A stretch of DNA of 27,904 nt. Source: UBA5941 sp021824385 (GTDB lineage Bacteria; Patescibacteriota; Microgenomatia; UBA8517). Position 1 is the first letter of the stretch, and every line of letters begins with the position of its first letter. The notes beneath the pieces are model-generated. The model was not told where the DNA came from. It did no database searches and saw only the letters and a list, made by a program, of their open reading frames with translations. The translations under genes were made by a program, and so were the position numbers. The DNA is taken from contig DAIEQM010000042.1 of NCBI GenBank assembly GCA_027347685.1, positions 1 to 27,904 of the forward strand, written 5' to 3'. Below are positions 1-5,651 of this stretch, piece by piece.

Positions 1-99
1 TAGATTTGTCGTTTGTGTTTTGGCCTCTTTTTAAAAGAGGAGGCCAATCTTTGCTTGCTATTTTTTTAAAGTGCAACCCATCGATACCAGGTCGTCCCC
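1..99 (-). ncRNA. ssrA: tmRNA (transfer-messenger RNA), 5' part only
   Basis: Read on the minus strand from position 99, the sequence starts GGGGACGACCTGGTATCGAT followed by GGG. This matches the conserved 5' end of tmRNA (GGGG-N-CUGGAUUCGACGGG type), which forms half of the tRNA-like domain. About 50 nt in there is a GGCCTC/GAGGCC pairing (plus-strand 20-49) where pseudoknot PK1 is expected. It is followed by an A-rich stretch and ACAAACGACAAA at about 16-5, similar to the start of the tag-coding frame (E. coli GCAAACGACGAA). The rest of the tag, the other pseudoknots and the 3' acceptor half lie outside the window. The RNA works with SmpB to rescue stalled ribosomes, and smpB lies just upstream on the same strand. 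I see no clear promoter. The resume codon is uncertain, because ACA rather than the usual GCA would be in the expected place. Confidence 0.85.
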
Positions 100-124
100 T
101 CGTCAGAACGAGCTTTAATGTCTC

Positions 125-142
125 GTTTTGATAAATCAAAAC
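125..142. repeat. perfect inverted repeat between smpB and ssrA
   Basis: GTTTTGAT-AA-ATCAAAAC forms an 8-bp stem. It lies 25 nt upstream of the tmRNA 5' end and 56 nt after smpB, with no T-run, so it is not a classical terminator. It could be a processing site or an operator. Confidence 0.5.
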
Positions 143-198
143 TACAACTTTTTCGCTGTTCTTCCTCTTCAAAATTCTTTGAATTTTGGTATAAAACA

Positions 199-633
199 TT
201 AAGTCAACTTCTTGCGATAATCACGCTCAGTTTCGCGTTCAATATCATGTCTTTTGAGTTTTTGCTTCTTATTAAACTCAGCACGTGCCTTTCCCAGGCC
301 AATTTTGAGCTTAATAAAACGCCCTGTAGTATACATTGAAATTGGAACAATCGTCAATTTTTTTTCTTTAATTTTACTGTCCCAGGCAACTATCTCTCGC
401 TTGTGAACCAACAATTTCCGGCTTCTTTTGGTGTGATCCGATGGAACCAGCGGCGAGTTAAATTGGGCGTTTACCAGATACATTTCACCACTCAGTATTC
501 GTACGTGTGCAGCAGCTAGTGTCACTCTGTTATCAAAGAAAGATTTCGTTTCTGCTCCTGAGAGCACAATTCCGGCGTCTATCGTGTCGAGTATTTCATA
601 CTCATGACTTGCGTTTTTGTTCTCAATAATCAT
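199..633 (-). CDS. smpB: SsrA-binding protein SmpB
   Basis: The 144-aa product has the SmpB family features. The N-terminal segment NKNASHEYEILDTIDAGIVL is the canonical (N-x-A-x-H-D/E-Y-x-I) opening, it is followed by SGAETKSF, and the basic C-terminal tail KKQKLKRHDIERETERDYRK matches the end that enters the ribosomal A-site path. SmpB binds the tRNA-like domain of tmRNA and delivers it to stalled ribosomes. The length is slightly under the usual 150-160 aa because of a short tail. It lies 99 nt upstream of ssrA on the same strand, the classical pairing. The ATG at 633 is supported by a TATACT box (640-645) ending 6 nt before it, so the mRNA is probably leaderless. The next gene diverges after 16 nt. 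Confidence 0.95.
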   Translation of the reverse strand: MIIENKNASHEYEILDTIDAGIVLSGAETKSFFDNRVTLAAAHVRILSGEMYLVNAQFNSPLVPSDHTKRSRKLLVHKREIVAWDSKIKEKKLTIVPISMYTTGRFIKLKIGLGKARAEFNKKQKLKRHDIERETERDYRKKLT

Positions 634-639
634 AGGCTA

Positions 640-647
640 AGTATAAC
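640..647. promoter_or_regulatory. overlapping divergent -10 boxes for smpB and comF-like gene
   Basis: The 16-nt gap between the two start codons holds TATACT on the minus strand (645-640), 6 nt from the smpB ATG, and TATAAC on the plus strand (642-647), only 2 nt from the comF-like ATG. The two boxes share bases. The smpB box fits the spacing seen elsewhere in the window; the plus-strand one is less certain. Confidence 0.5.
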
Positions 648-649
648 GC

Positions 650-1327
650 ATGAACGTACTTGATATCCTTTTTCCGAAAAATTGTCTTGGATGTGGTAAA
701 AGTGGAGGATATATCTGTGGAATGTGTATCACAAAAGTGCCGTTTGCGACGACGTGTTGTCCGGTATGTACCCGCTTTAGTTTTTACGGAAAAACTCATA
801 GCGCCTGTAAATCAGATTTATCACTTGATGGGGTAGTTTCGTTGTGGGAACACAAGGGTCTTATAAAAAATGCAATTTCACAGGTCAAGTACAAATTCGC
901 ATACGATGTGGTGTCTGATGTTGTTGCAAATGCTGCAATAGAAGTAAATAAATTCAAATTGTCGGGCAATATTCAGTGCGCGGCTGTGCCACTCCATAGG
1001 CAGAGAGAGAACTGGAGAGGCTTTAATCAATCAGAAAGATTCGCAGAAGAAGTGTCGAGAGCTCTGGGGTGGCAGTATGTCCCGAGCCTTCTTGTGCGGA
1101 CAAAACATACAGAAGCACAAGTTCATTTACATAAGAAGAAACGACTGCGGAATATACGCGGTAAAATTGCGGTAAATACGGACGTTTTTGACAAAATTGA
1201 TGTTAAAAACCCACTGATTATAGTAGATGATGTGTGGACCACTGGTGCCACTCTCAAAGAATGTGGAAGGGTATTGAAACAGAAGGGTATTAAAGAGGTC
1301 TGGGGGCTAACTATAGCCAAAGCTTAG
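650..1327 (+). CDS. comF: ComF family phosphoribosyltransferase-like protein
   Basis: The 225-aa protein has the ComFC architecture. An N-terminal four-cysteine zinc finger (C12, C15, C23, C26) plus a CCPVC knuckle (residues 36-40) is followed by a type I phosphoribosyltransferase fold. The PRPP-binding loop IVDDVWTTGATL is near residues 190-202, and the family sequence GFNQSERFAEEVSRAL precedes it. In naturally competent bacteria ComFC helps carry imported single-stranded DNA to recombination. In CPR genomes it is usually kept along with ComEC-like uptake genes, which are not in this window. It is divergent from smpB, and its last 4 bp overlap the convergent dehydratase gene. The product name is firm at family level; a competence role is inferred. 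Confidence 0.9.
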   Translation: MNVLDILFPKNCLGCGKSGGYICGMCITKVPFATTCCPVCTRFSFYGKTHSACKSDLSLDGVVSLWEHKGLIKNAISQVKYKFAYDVVSDVVANAAIEVNKFKLSGNIQCAAVPLHRQRENWRGFNQSERFAEEVSRALGWQYVPSLLVRTKHTEAQVHLHKKKRLRNIRGKIAVNTDVFDKIDVKNPLIIVDDVWTTGATLKECGRVLKQKGIKEVWGLTIAKA

Positions 1328-1686
1328 TTAAGGAGCTCATCAATTTTAACTGCCAAAATGAAGTCGTTGGTTGAAAGGCCTCCTATCGCGTGAGTGTAGA
1401 GCTCAACACTCAGTTTTTTGTAGTCATGAAGATTTAGGTTTGGGTGATGTCCTTCTGCTTCTGCAATTTCGGCGATTTTATTTACAAATGAAACTACTTC
1501 AGTAAAATTTTTAAATTCAAATTCACGAGTGAGTTTGTGAACTCCATCACGATTGATCAGCCAGAGGGGAGTGGCATCATGGTAATTGTTTTCTTCGACG
1601 TTCGTGAGTGGGTCAACACCACCTTCACACGGAACGCAGTGGCCTTTTTTGAGAGCGTCGGTTGTAGGGGTAAGATCACGTTGCAT
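1324..1686 (-). CDS. 4a-hydroxytetrahydrobiopterin dehydratase (pterin-4a-carbinolamine dehydratase)
   Basis: The 120-aa protein carries the PCD/DCoH signature: EGHHPNLNLHDYKKLSVELY with the paired active-site histidines, then THAIGGLSTNDFILA. Residues 10-60 contain the usual dehydratase start, including W42 and FEFKNFTEVVSFVNKIAEIA. The enzyme dehydrates 4a-hydroxy-tetrahydropterin formed by aromatic amino acid hydroxylases. No hydroxylase is seen here, so the physiological substrate is unclear, as in many small genomes where PCD may serve another pterin. The ATG at 1686 is preceded by TAAAAT (1693-1698, minus) at 6 nt, so it is probably leaderless. It is convergent with the comF-like gene and overlaps it by 4 bp. 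Confidence 0.93.
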   Translation of the reverse strand: MQRDLTPTTDALKKGHCVPCEGGVDPLTNVEENNYHDATPLWLINRDGVHKLTREFEFKNFTEVVSFVNKIAEIAEAEGHHPNLNLHDYKKLSVELYTHAIGGLSTNDFILAVKIDELLN

Positions 1687-1692
1687 ACACCA

Positions 1693-1698
1693 ATTTTA
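1693..1698 (-). promoter_or_regulatory. -10 box of the dehydratase gene
   Basis: TAAAAT on the minus strand ends 6 nt before the ATG at 1686, which predicts transcription starting at the start codon. Confidence 0.5.
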
Positions 1699-1709
1699 CA
1701 CTATAAGAG

Positions 1710-1793
1710 CGGAGGCGACAGGATTCGAACCTGTGAGGGCTTGCGCCCACTAGTTTTCAAGACTAGCTCCATAAACCGCTCGGACACGCCTCC
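1710..1793 (-). tRNA. tRNA-Ser(TGA)
   Basis: The minus strand folds into a class II tRNA. The acceptor GGAGGCG pairs with CGCCTCC and the discriminator is G. The anticodon arm CTAGT-CTTGAAA-ACTAG carries anticodon TGA. There is a long variable arm (GGGCGCAAGCCC) and the T-arm ACAGG-TTCGAAT-CCTGT. CCA is not encoded. It reads UCA and related codons. A minus-strand TATAAT lies 17 nt upstream. Confidence 0.95.
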
Positions 1794-1809
1794 AATTTAC
1801 GAGAGCTCA

Positions 1810-1815
1810 ATTATA
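1810..1815 (-). promoter_or_regulatory. -10 box of tRNA-Ser(TGA)
   Basis: Perfect TATAAT on the minus strand, 17 nt upstream of the mature 5' end. No good -35 was found. Confidence 0.55.
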
Positions 1816-1853
1816 TCAGACTTGAGTGTGAGCGTGTGTTAAAATGCGAGAGA

Positions 1854-1938
1854 GGAGGCGTCGTATAGTGGCCTAGTACAGTGGATTGCTAATCCACGAC
1901 TCGCAAGAGTCTCGTGAGTTCGAATCTCACCGCCTCCG
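1854..1938 (+). tRNA. tRNA-Ser(GCT)
   Basis: Class II tRNA with acceptor GGAGGCG/CGCCTCC, discriminator G, anticodon arm GTGGA-TTGCTAA-TCCAC (anticodon GCT, reading AGC/AGU), variable arm around GACTCGCAAGAGTC and T-arm GTGAG-TTCGAAT-CTCAC. No CCA is encoded; a T-run follows directly. It is divergent from tRNA-Ser(TGA), with the same 7-nt acceptor, 60 bp away. TAAAAT at 1840-1845 is a candidate -10. Confidence 0.95.
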
Positions 1939-1960
1939 CTTTTTTGTAAGGTGAGATGTG

Positions 1961-1987
1961 TTCGTTCTCACCGCCTCCGCTTTTTTT
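1961..1987 (+). repeat. partial second copy of the 3' end of tRNA-Ser(GCT)
   Basis: TTCGTT-CTCACCGCCTCCGC plus a T-run repeats 1919-1945 (TTCGAAT-CTCACCGCCTCCGC plus T-run) with a 1-nt gap and one change. The upstream GGTGAGA (1950-1956) still pairs with TCTCACC, so a complete degenerate T-arm with acceptor 3' strand is present, without the remaining tRNA. The T-runs may help terminate the tRNA transcript. Confidence 0.8.
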
Positions 1988-1991
1988 GCTA

Positions 1992-1997
1992 TACAAT
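1992..1997 (+). promoter_or_regulatory. -10 box of the gene at 2004
   Basis: TACAAT ends 6 nt before the ATG at 2004, a leaderless arrangement. Confidence 0.5.
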
Positions 1998-2003
1998 AAT
2001 TCC

Positions 2004-2591
2004 ATGAATGGTATTGATTATTTGTATCTTGATGAAAAATTTGATGAGTTGTCGAGAAACCAAAAAAAGAACTATACTGTTGTAATGGCCACTCCTAAAC
2101 CTCCAAAGCAGCCTGAAGTTGAGAAAGTCCTCATGAGCTGGAATGCGGCAGCCAGGCCTTTTAAACGCAGAAGTCGCGAATTTTATGTAACACTCATCTC
2201 TGTAGTTGGTCTGATTGGTGCAATTTTATTTTTGGTAGAAGGGGCTATGCCGGTTATTCTCCTGGGAACACTCGTGTTTCTTTTTTATGTGTTGAGTACC
2301 GTGGCTCCCGATAACGTTGAGTACCAAATCACCACTTTTGGTATTCGGTTTGCCGGACAACTTACTCCATGGGAAAAGCTTGGAAGATTTTGGTTTGTTC
2401 ACCGATTGGGTTCTGACCTTTTGGTTCTAGAAGTGTACGCAATTCCAGGACGTCTCGAACTCGTTGCACCGAAGTCGGAACATCCCAAAATAGAGGAGAC
2501 CTTAAAGAAGTATTTGGTTGAAGAAGAAGTCCCTCCGGGAGTTTTTGATAAAGCAGCCCAGTGGGCAAGTAAAAAGCTTCCTCAAAATTAA
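2004..2591 (+). CDS. conserved two-helix membrane protein of unknown function
   Basis: The 195-aa product begins with a polar segment (MNGIDYLYLDEKFDELSRNQ) and a Pro/Lys-rich stretch (ATPKPPKQPEVEKV). Two adjacent transmembrane helices follow at about residues 64-83 and 85-101 (YVTLISVVGLIGAILFLVEG and MPVILLGTLVFLFYVLSTVA). A roughly 90-residue soluble C-terminal domain has a PH-like look (YQITTFGIRFAGQLTPWEKL, then LLVLEVYAIPGRLELVAP). I recognise the general type as a small membrane protein common in Patescibacteria, possibly the DUF5673-like group, but no function can be given. The ATG at 2004 is chosen over an upstream in-frame ATG at 1956, which would start inside the tRNA fragment, because TACAAT lies 6 nt before 2004. 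An internal ATG at 2085 is possible. Confidence 0.85.
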   Translation: MNGIDYLYLDEKFDELSRNQKKNYTVVMATPKPPKQPEVEKVLMSWNAAARPFKRRSREFYVTLISVVGLIGAILFLVEGAMPVILLGTLVFLFYVLSTVAPDNVEYQITTFGIRFAGQLTPWEKLGRFWFVHRLGSDLLVLEVYAIPGRLELVAPKSEHPKIEETLKKYLVEEEVPPGVFDKAAQWASKKLPQN

Positions 2592-2620
2592 AGCAGCGCG
2601 CGAAAGTCTCCATTTTCGAG

Positions 2621-2655
2621 TATAATATGGCCTGAACACAAGTTTTTATTGTGTT
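2621..2655 (+). promoter_or_regulatory. tRNA-Arg(GCG) promoter -10 and leader hairpin
   Basis: TATAAT (2621-2626) is followed by AACACAA-GTTTTTA-TTGTGTT (2635-2655) and three more T, ending just before the tRNA at 2660. The box fits a tRNA promoter. The hairpin could be a weak terminator of the upstream gene or a leader hairpin of the tRNA; the sequence does not decide between them. Confidence 0.45.
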
Positions 2656-2659
2656 TTTC

Positions 2660-2731
2660 GTACCCATAGCTCAATGGATAGAGTAGCGGCTTGCGGAGCC
2701 GTCGATCCCAGTTCGAATCTGGGTGGGTACA
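2660..2731 (+). tRNA. tRNA-Arg(GCG)
   Basis: Acceptor GTACCCA/TGGGTAC with discriminator A, D-arm GCTCAATGGATAGAGT, anticodon arm GCGGC-TTGCGGA-GCCGT (anticodon GCG, reading CGC/CGU) and T-arm CCCAG-TTCGAAT-CTGGG. No CCA is encoded. The G34 form replaces the more common A34/inosine arginine tRNA. Confidence 0.92.
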
Positions 2732-2754
2732 CAAGGTAGGGTGGTTTCTATAGT

Positions 2755-2801
2755 GGTGGGTTCGCATAACAACCTTGCTACGCAAGAACGTTTGCTCACC
2801 A
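2755..2801 (+). repeat. tRNA-like fragment upstream of tRNA-Ser(CGA)
   Basis: The first 14 nt (GGTGGGTTCGCATA) are identical to the 5' end of tRNA-Ser(CGA) at 2811-2824. The segment ends GCTCACCA, which can pair with GGTGGGT as a 7-bp acceptor-like stem with two wobble pairs. It encloses the hairpin CTTGC-TAC-GCAAG. At 47 nt it is too short for a functional tRNA. Confidence 0.65.
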
Positions 2802-2810
2802 CAAATACGA

Positions 2811-2893
2811 GGTGGGTTCGCATAGCGGCCAATTGCACCGGTTTCGAAAACCGGAGGGGTAACCCTTCACAGGTTCAAATCCTGTACCCACCG
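2811..2893 (+). tRNA. tRNA-Ser(CGA)
   Basis: Class II tRNA with acceptor GGTGGGT/ACCCACC, discriminator G, anticodon arm CCGGT-TTCGAAA-ACCGG (anticodon CGA, reading UCG), variable arm GGGGTAACCCTT and T-arm ACAGG-TTCAAAT-CCTGT. The mature 3' end is followed by CACGA and then the ATG of the next gene. Confidence 0.95.
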
Positions 2894-2898
2894 CACGA

Positions 2899-3189
2899 AT
2901 GGTAAAAACTCAAGAAAAAATCAAGGCATTTTCGACAAAATATAAATTCGACTCAGAGTCTGTTGAGCAGAAATTTCTTCTGTTAATAGAAGAAGTCGGG
3001 GAATTTGCCAAAGCAGCACGAAAAAATATCGGAATGAAAACCGGTGAGCATTCTCACGATTTTAATCTTGAGGAGGAAGCTGCAGATGTATTGTATGTTC
3101 TGGCTGATATTGCGAATAAATTCGAGATTGATCTTGATTCTGCACTCAATAAAAAGCTCGAGAAATTCAAAGACAGAGACTATAAATGA
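2899..3189 (+). CDS. MazG-like nucleotide pyrophosphohydrolase
   Basis: The 96-aa single-domain protein is of the all-alpha NTP pyrophosphohydrolase (MazG/MazG-like) type. The metal-binding motifs are visible: EEVGEFAKAARK (about residues 31-42, the E-E-x-x-E pattern) and EEEAADVLYVLADI (about residues 58-71, the E-x-x-D pattern). Such enzymes hydrolyse (d)NTPs to the monophosphate and PPi and are thought to clean up aberrant nucleotides or modulate alarmones. The short form is about one domain of E. coli MazG. The start codon lies 5 nt after the tRNA-Ser(CGA) 3' end, so the mRNA is probably released from a tRNA-mRNA co-transcript by tRNA 3' processing. tRNA-Ser(ACT) follows 24 nt after the stop. 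The exact nucleotide substrate is unknown. Confidence 0.85.
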   Translation: MVKTQEKIKAFSTKYKFDSESVEQKFLLLIEEVGEFAKAARKNIGMKTGEHSHDFNLEEEAADVLYVLADIANKFEIDLDSALNKKLEKFKDRDYK

Positions 3190-3199
3190 TTTACATTCA

Positions 3200-3211
3200 G
3201 AGAGGTCGCAT
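3200..3211 (+). repeat. 12-bp copy of the tRNA-Ser(ACT) 5' region
   Basis: GAGAGGTCGCAT here repeats 3215-3226 inside the tRNA. The copies are offset by 15 bp, which suggests a short tandem duplication across the tRNA 5' end. Confidence 0.75.
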
Positions 3212-3213
3212 TT

Positions 3214-3298
3214 GGAGAGGTCGCATAGTGGTCTAGTGCAGCGGTTTACTAAACCGCCGTATCGCAAGATACCGAGGGTTCGAATCCCTCCCTCTCCG
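3214..3298 (+). tRNA. tRNA-Ser(ACT), unusual anticodon
   Basis: A well-formed class II tRNA: acceptor GGAGAGG/CCTCTCC with discriminator G, anticodon arm GCGGT-TTACTAA-ACCGC, long variable arm GTATCGCAAGATAC and T-arm GAGGG-TTCGAAT-CCCTC. The anticodon in the 7-nt loop is ACT, complementary to AGU (Ser). An A34 serine tRNA for this box is very unusual in bacteria, and tRNA-Ser(GCT) at 1854 already covers AGU/AGC. It may be a duplicated tRNA with a G34-to-A change, or it may be inactive. Confidence 0.85.
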
Positions 3299-3320
3299 CA
3301 TATGGGATGAGAAGCGCTGC
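3283..3320 (+). repeat. 38-bp direct repeat, copy A (overlaps tRNA-Ser(ACT) 3' end)
   Basis: Begins in the tRNA T-arm (AATCCCTCCCTCTCCGCA) and continues with ATGGGATGAGAAGCGCTGC downstream of the tRNA. It is 37/38 identical to 3348-3385; the single difference is T at 3301 versus C at 3366. Confidence 0.9.
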
Positions 3321-3347
3321 CATGAATTGGCGAGTCCCCTTGGGGGA

Positions 3348-3385
3348 AATCCCTCCCTCTCCGCACATGGGATGAGAAGCGCTGC
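3348..3385 (+). repeat. 38-bp direct repeat, copy B
   Basis: Second copy, offset 65 bp from copy A. It contains the tRNA-Ser(ACT) acceptor 3' strand but no tRNA body. The 27 nt between the copies contain the small hairpins GCCA-TGAAT-TGGC and TCCCC-TT-GGGGA. It could be a duplicated attachment site or a slippage product. Confidence 0.9.
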
Positions 3386-3403
3386 AAGTTTTAAAATATT
3401 TTG

Positions 3404-3409
3404 TATACT
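3404..3409 (+). promoter_or_regulatory. -10 box of the gene at 3416
   Basis: TATACT ends 6 nt before the ATG at 3416. This decides the start against the in-frame ATG at 3401, which lies upstream of the box. Confidence 0.6.
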
Positions 3410-3415
3410 GAACAC

Positions 3416-4087
3416 ATGAAGAATAATCGAGGGTCGGCTGTTCTTATTGTTATGTTGATTCTTGTCCTCGTTTCCGTCGGTATCGGTGCCTTTTACCTCA
3501 CAAAGAAACCAATTTCAGTGACAAATGGTAACACTTCACCGACGTCTTTGCCCACTGCTCTCCCTCAAAATACCACGGGCCCTCAGTCAGAGGCGTTATC
3601 AGATAAAAATTGTCATGATTTTCCTCAATATTTTGTTGTGGAGGGAGAAATCCCTGATTCTGTTGGAATCAACTTACTCATAAAATACAAAACAAGTCCT
3701 GAGCAAAAATTTCCTTGTACCTATTCAAAAGACACAAACGATTTCGAAATAAAAAACCAGTTTGCAGAATATTACTGGGGGATAACAGATCATTTTTTGA
3801 TACTTGATAGTGGCACAGGGCCAGATCCAAGAGGGTTGATAGTCTATGATTTAAGTACCCGAAAACAGGTTTTTGAAGATCAATATTCACATCCCGCAAC
3901 TATTGGGAATGGTACCGTTGATTATTGGACTCCTACAAAAACCAAAGCTACAAAATCAAACTGTTCTGAGTCTACCGAATATAACAGTGCAGGCCTTGGG
4001 GCAATCATCGAGTCACATGTCTCTTTGGAGCTTACGACATTAACAAAGAAAGATTTGGGACAAACTCGCTGTTCTCCAACGCAATAG
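3416..4087 (+). CDS. membrane-anchored extracytoplasmic protein, unknown function
   Basis: The 223-aa protein begins MKNNRGSAVLIVMLILVLVSVGIGAF, a short basic N-terminus and one hydrophobic helix (about residues 6-28) that should anchor it with the rest outside. A Thr/Ser/Pro-rich linker (about residues 33-55) leads to a soluble domain containing LLIKYKTSPEQKFPCTY, FAEYYWGITDHFLILDSGTG and RGLIVYDLSTRKQVFEDQY. The latter two look like beta-propeller or lipocalin-like beta strands. Four cysteines in the outer domain could form disulfides. No lipobox is seen. It is convergent with the zinc transporter operon, with 4 nt between stops. I do not recognise the family. Confidence 0.8.
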   Translation: MKNNRGSAVLIVMLILVLVSVGIGAFYLTKKPISVTNGNTSPTSLPTALPQNTTGPQSEALSDKNCHDFPQYFVVEGEIPDSVGINLLIKYKTSPEQKFPCTYSKDTNDFEIKNQFAEYYWGITDHFLILDSGTGPDPRGLIVYDLSTRKQVFEDQYSHPATIGNGTVDYWTPTKTKATKSNCSESTEYNSAGLGAIIESHVSLELTTLTKKDLGQTRCSPTQ

Positions 4088-4091
4088 TCCC

Positions 4092-4889
4092 TTATTTTCT
4101 TCCTGTTATTGCAACGACTCCAAATATAAAAAGTGAGAGGAGAACAATCGCTCCTCCTGCGGGAAGATTAAAGTAATACGAAATGAATAGCCCCAAGATG
4201 ACTTCTGTGAGCGCGAGAACAATTGATAAACCCATACTTTGTTTAAAGCTTTTTGCAGTCTGCATTGCAGTAACGACAGGAATAACCATCAGCGCTCCAA
4301 TGAGGAGCACCCCGACAACTCTCATGGCCAGTGAAACGGTTACAGCCGTCAGGACCATAAGTACAACATTAATAAAGGTAACTTGAATGCCTGAAACGCG
4401 AGCACTTTCTTCATCAAACGATGAGTAAAGAAGCTTTTTGTAAAGAATAACCACAGAAAGAAGGGTGATAAGTCCGAGAACAATGATCAAATACACTTCA
4501 TCAGCTCTGACGGTTGTGATACTGCCAAACAAATAACTAAATAAGTTTGAGTTGAACCCGTGCGCCAAGCTCATCAGGACAATTGAAAGTGCAAGTCCTC
4601 CCGGCAAAAACATGGCAAGCACTGCTTCCGAAGGAATTTTATTTTGAGTTCTCAAGGCTTCAATCAGAATGCTGGCAAGAATTGTGATAAACACGGTTGT
4701 TACCACTGGTTGTGTGCCAAGGAGTAGTGCAATCGCAACGCCAGAGAGGGCAACATGGGAAAGGGTATCAGCTATCAGTGAATATCTGCGCACAACCAAA
4801 AAATTCCCGATCAAAGGAGCAATGAGCGCAATAACAATTCCAGCTTCAAAAGCTCGAATCATAAAGTCATATTGAAAAATTGAAATCAT
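4092..4889 (-). CDS. znuB: Zn/Mn ABC transporter permease (ABC-3 family)
   Basis: The 265-aa protein is almost entirely hydrophobic with about eight helices and shows the ABC-3 permease pattern. An N-terminal helix is followed by GNFLVVRRYSLIADTLSHVALSGVA (residues 28-52), the conserved coupling region near the first cytoplasmic loop, and later by RVVGVLLIGALMVIPVVTA (about residues 190-208). It forms the membrane channel for divalent metal (zinc or manganese) import with the ATPase and binding protein encoded just upstream. It is the last gene of the three-gene operon, 3 nt after znuC. The metal cannot be decided from the permease alone. Confidence 0.93.
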   Translation of the reverse strand: MISIFQYDFMIRAFEAGIVIALIAPLIGNFLVVRRYSLIADTLSHVALSGVAIALLLGTQPVVTTVFITILASILIEALRTQNKIPSEAVLAMFLPGGLALSIVLMSLAHGFNSNLFSYLFGSITTVRADEVYLIIVLGLITLLSVVILYKKLLYSSFDEESARVSGIQVTFINVVLMVLTAVTVSLAMRVVGVLLIGALMVIPVVTAMQTAKSFKQSMGLSIVLALTEVILGLFISYYFNLPAGGAIVLLSLFIFGVVAITGRK

Positions 4890-4892
4890 AAT

Positions 4893-5642
4893 TTAATGTC
4901 CGTGTACTACCATTCGTAGGTGCTCGCCATAGAGTTTTTTCATAAAATCACCCTTCAATATATCTTTTGGCTTTCCATGAGAGATAATGGTTCTGTTAAT
5001 ACAAGCTACAGAGCTTACTTCGTGTGCCACAACATCAATATCGTGACTCACTAAAATAAGCGTTAAGCCTTTTTCGCGATTAAGACTTTTCAGCAATTCG
5101 TAAAACTTTGCTTGTGACTCAGTGTCTACCCCAACAGTTGGCTCATCGAGGACTAAGAGTTCAGGGTGGGAGGCAAGTGCTTTTGCAATGAACACACGCT
5201 GAACTTGTCCTCCTGAAAGTTCATTGAGCAGTCTATGCTTATGTGAGAGCATATCAACTGATTGCAATGCATTTTCAATAGCACGTGTATCAATTGGCCG
5301 TTCAAAATCAATCCACCGACTGCGCGTGAGTCTACCTAGAGAAACCGTTTCCCACACCGTAATAGGGAACTTCATCAGGTTTGAGCCTGCTTTTTGGGGA
5401 ACATAGCCAATTTTTTGCCATCCACTAAATTCAGCACTATTTTTGCCAAACAAGGTGACTGTCCCTGTTTTTGGGGTCAAAATACCAAGAATAATTTTAA
5501 GCAGCGTTGTTTTTCCCGAGCCATTCGGGCCGATGATTCCTAGAAAATCACCTCGTTTGACGGCCAAATTGATGTTTTGCAACACCATATCAGAGCCGTA
5601 TCCGGCATTTACATTTTGAAGTTCAATGAGATTTTCAGTCAT
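4893..5642 (-). CDS. znuC: Zn/Mn ABC transporter ATP-binding protein
   Basis: The 249-aa ABC ATPase has all motifs: Walker A GPNGSGKT at residues 38-45, Q-loop at Q83 (GYVPQKAG), signature LSGGQ at 142-146, Walker B LLVLDEP at 162-168, D-loop and switch histidine H200 (LVSHD). ATP hydrolysis powers metal import through the permease encoded 3 nt downstream. The gene follows znuA after 9 nt and is probably translated from the polycistronic mRNA. The neighbouring gene pair places it in the zinc/manganese branch rather than among general ABC ATPases. No Zur- or MntR-type regulator is encoded in the window. Confidence 0.94.
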   Translation of the reverse strand: MTENLIELQNVNAGYGSDMVLQNINLAVKRGDFLGIIGPNGSGKTTLLKIILGILTPKTGTVTLFGKNSAEFSGWQKIGYVPQKAGSNLMKFPITVWETVSLGRLTRSRWIDFERPIDTRAIENALQSVDMLSHKHRLLNELSGGQVQRVFIAKALASHPELLVLDEPTVGVDTESQAKFYELLKSLNREKGLTLILVSHDIDVVAHEVSSVACINRTIISHGKPKDILKGDFMKKLYGEHLRMVVHGH

Positions 5643-5651
5643 GTCTTAATA

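Noticed and set aside
1956..2003. Upstream ATG for the membrane protein at 2004
   Set aside because: It starts inside the duplicated tRNA 3' fragment and upstream of the -10 box.
2635..2655. AT-rich hairpin as a firm terminator of the gene at 2004
   Set aside because: It lies downstream of a TATAAT for the tRNA and has a weak stem; kept only as a leader hairpin or possible weak terminator.
3187..3189. Alternative genetic code with TGA sense
   Set aside because: The mazG-like gene, the gene at 13359 and the bactofilin-like gene end sensibly at TGA, and no frame needs TGA read-through.
3283..3385. CRISPR-like repeat pair
   Set aside because: Only two copies, derived from a tRNA 3' end, with no cas genes.
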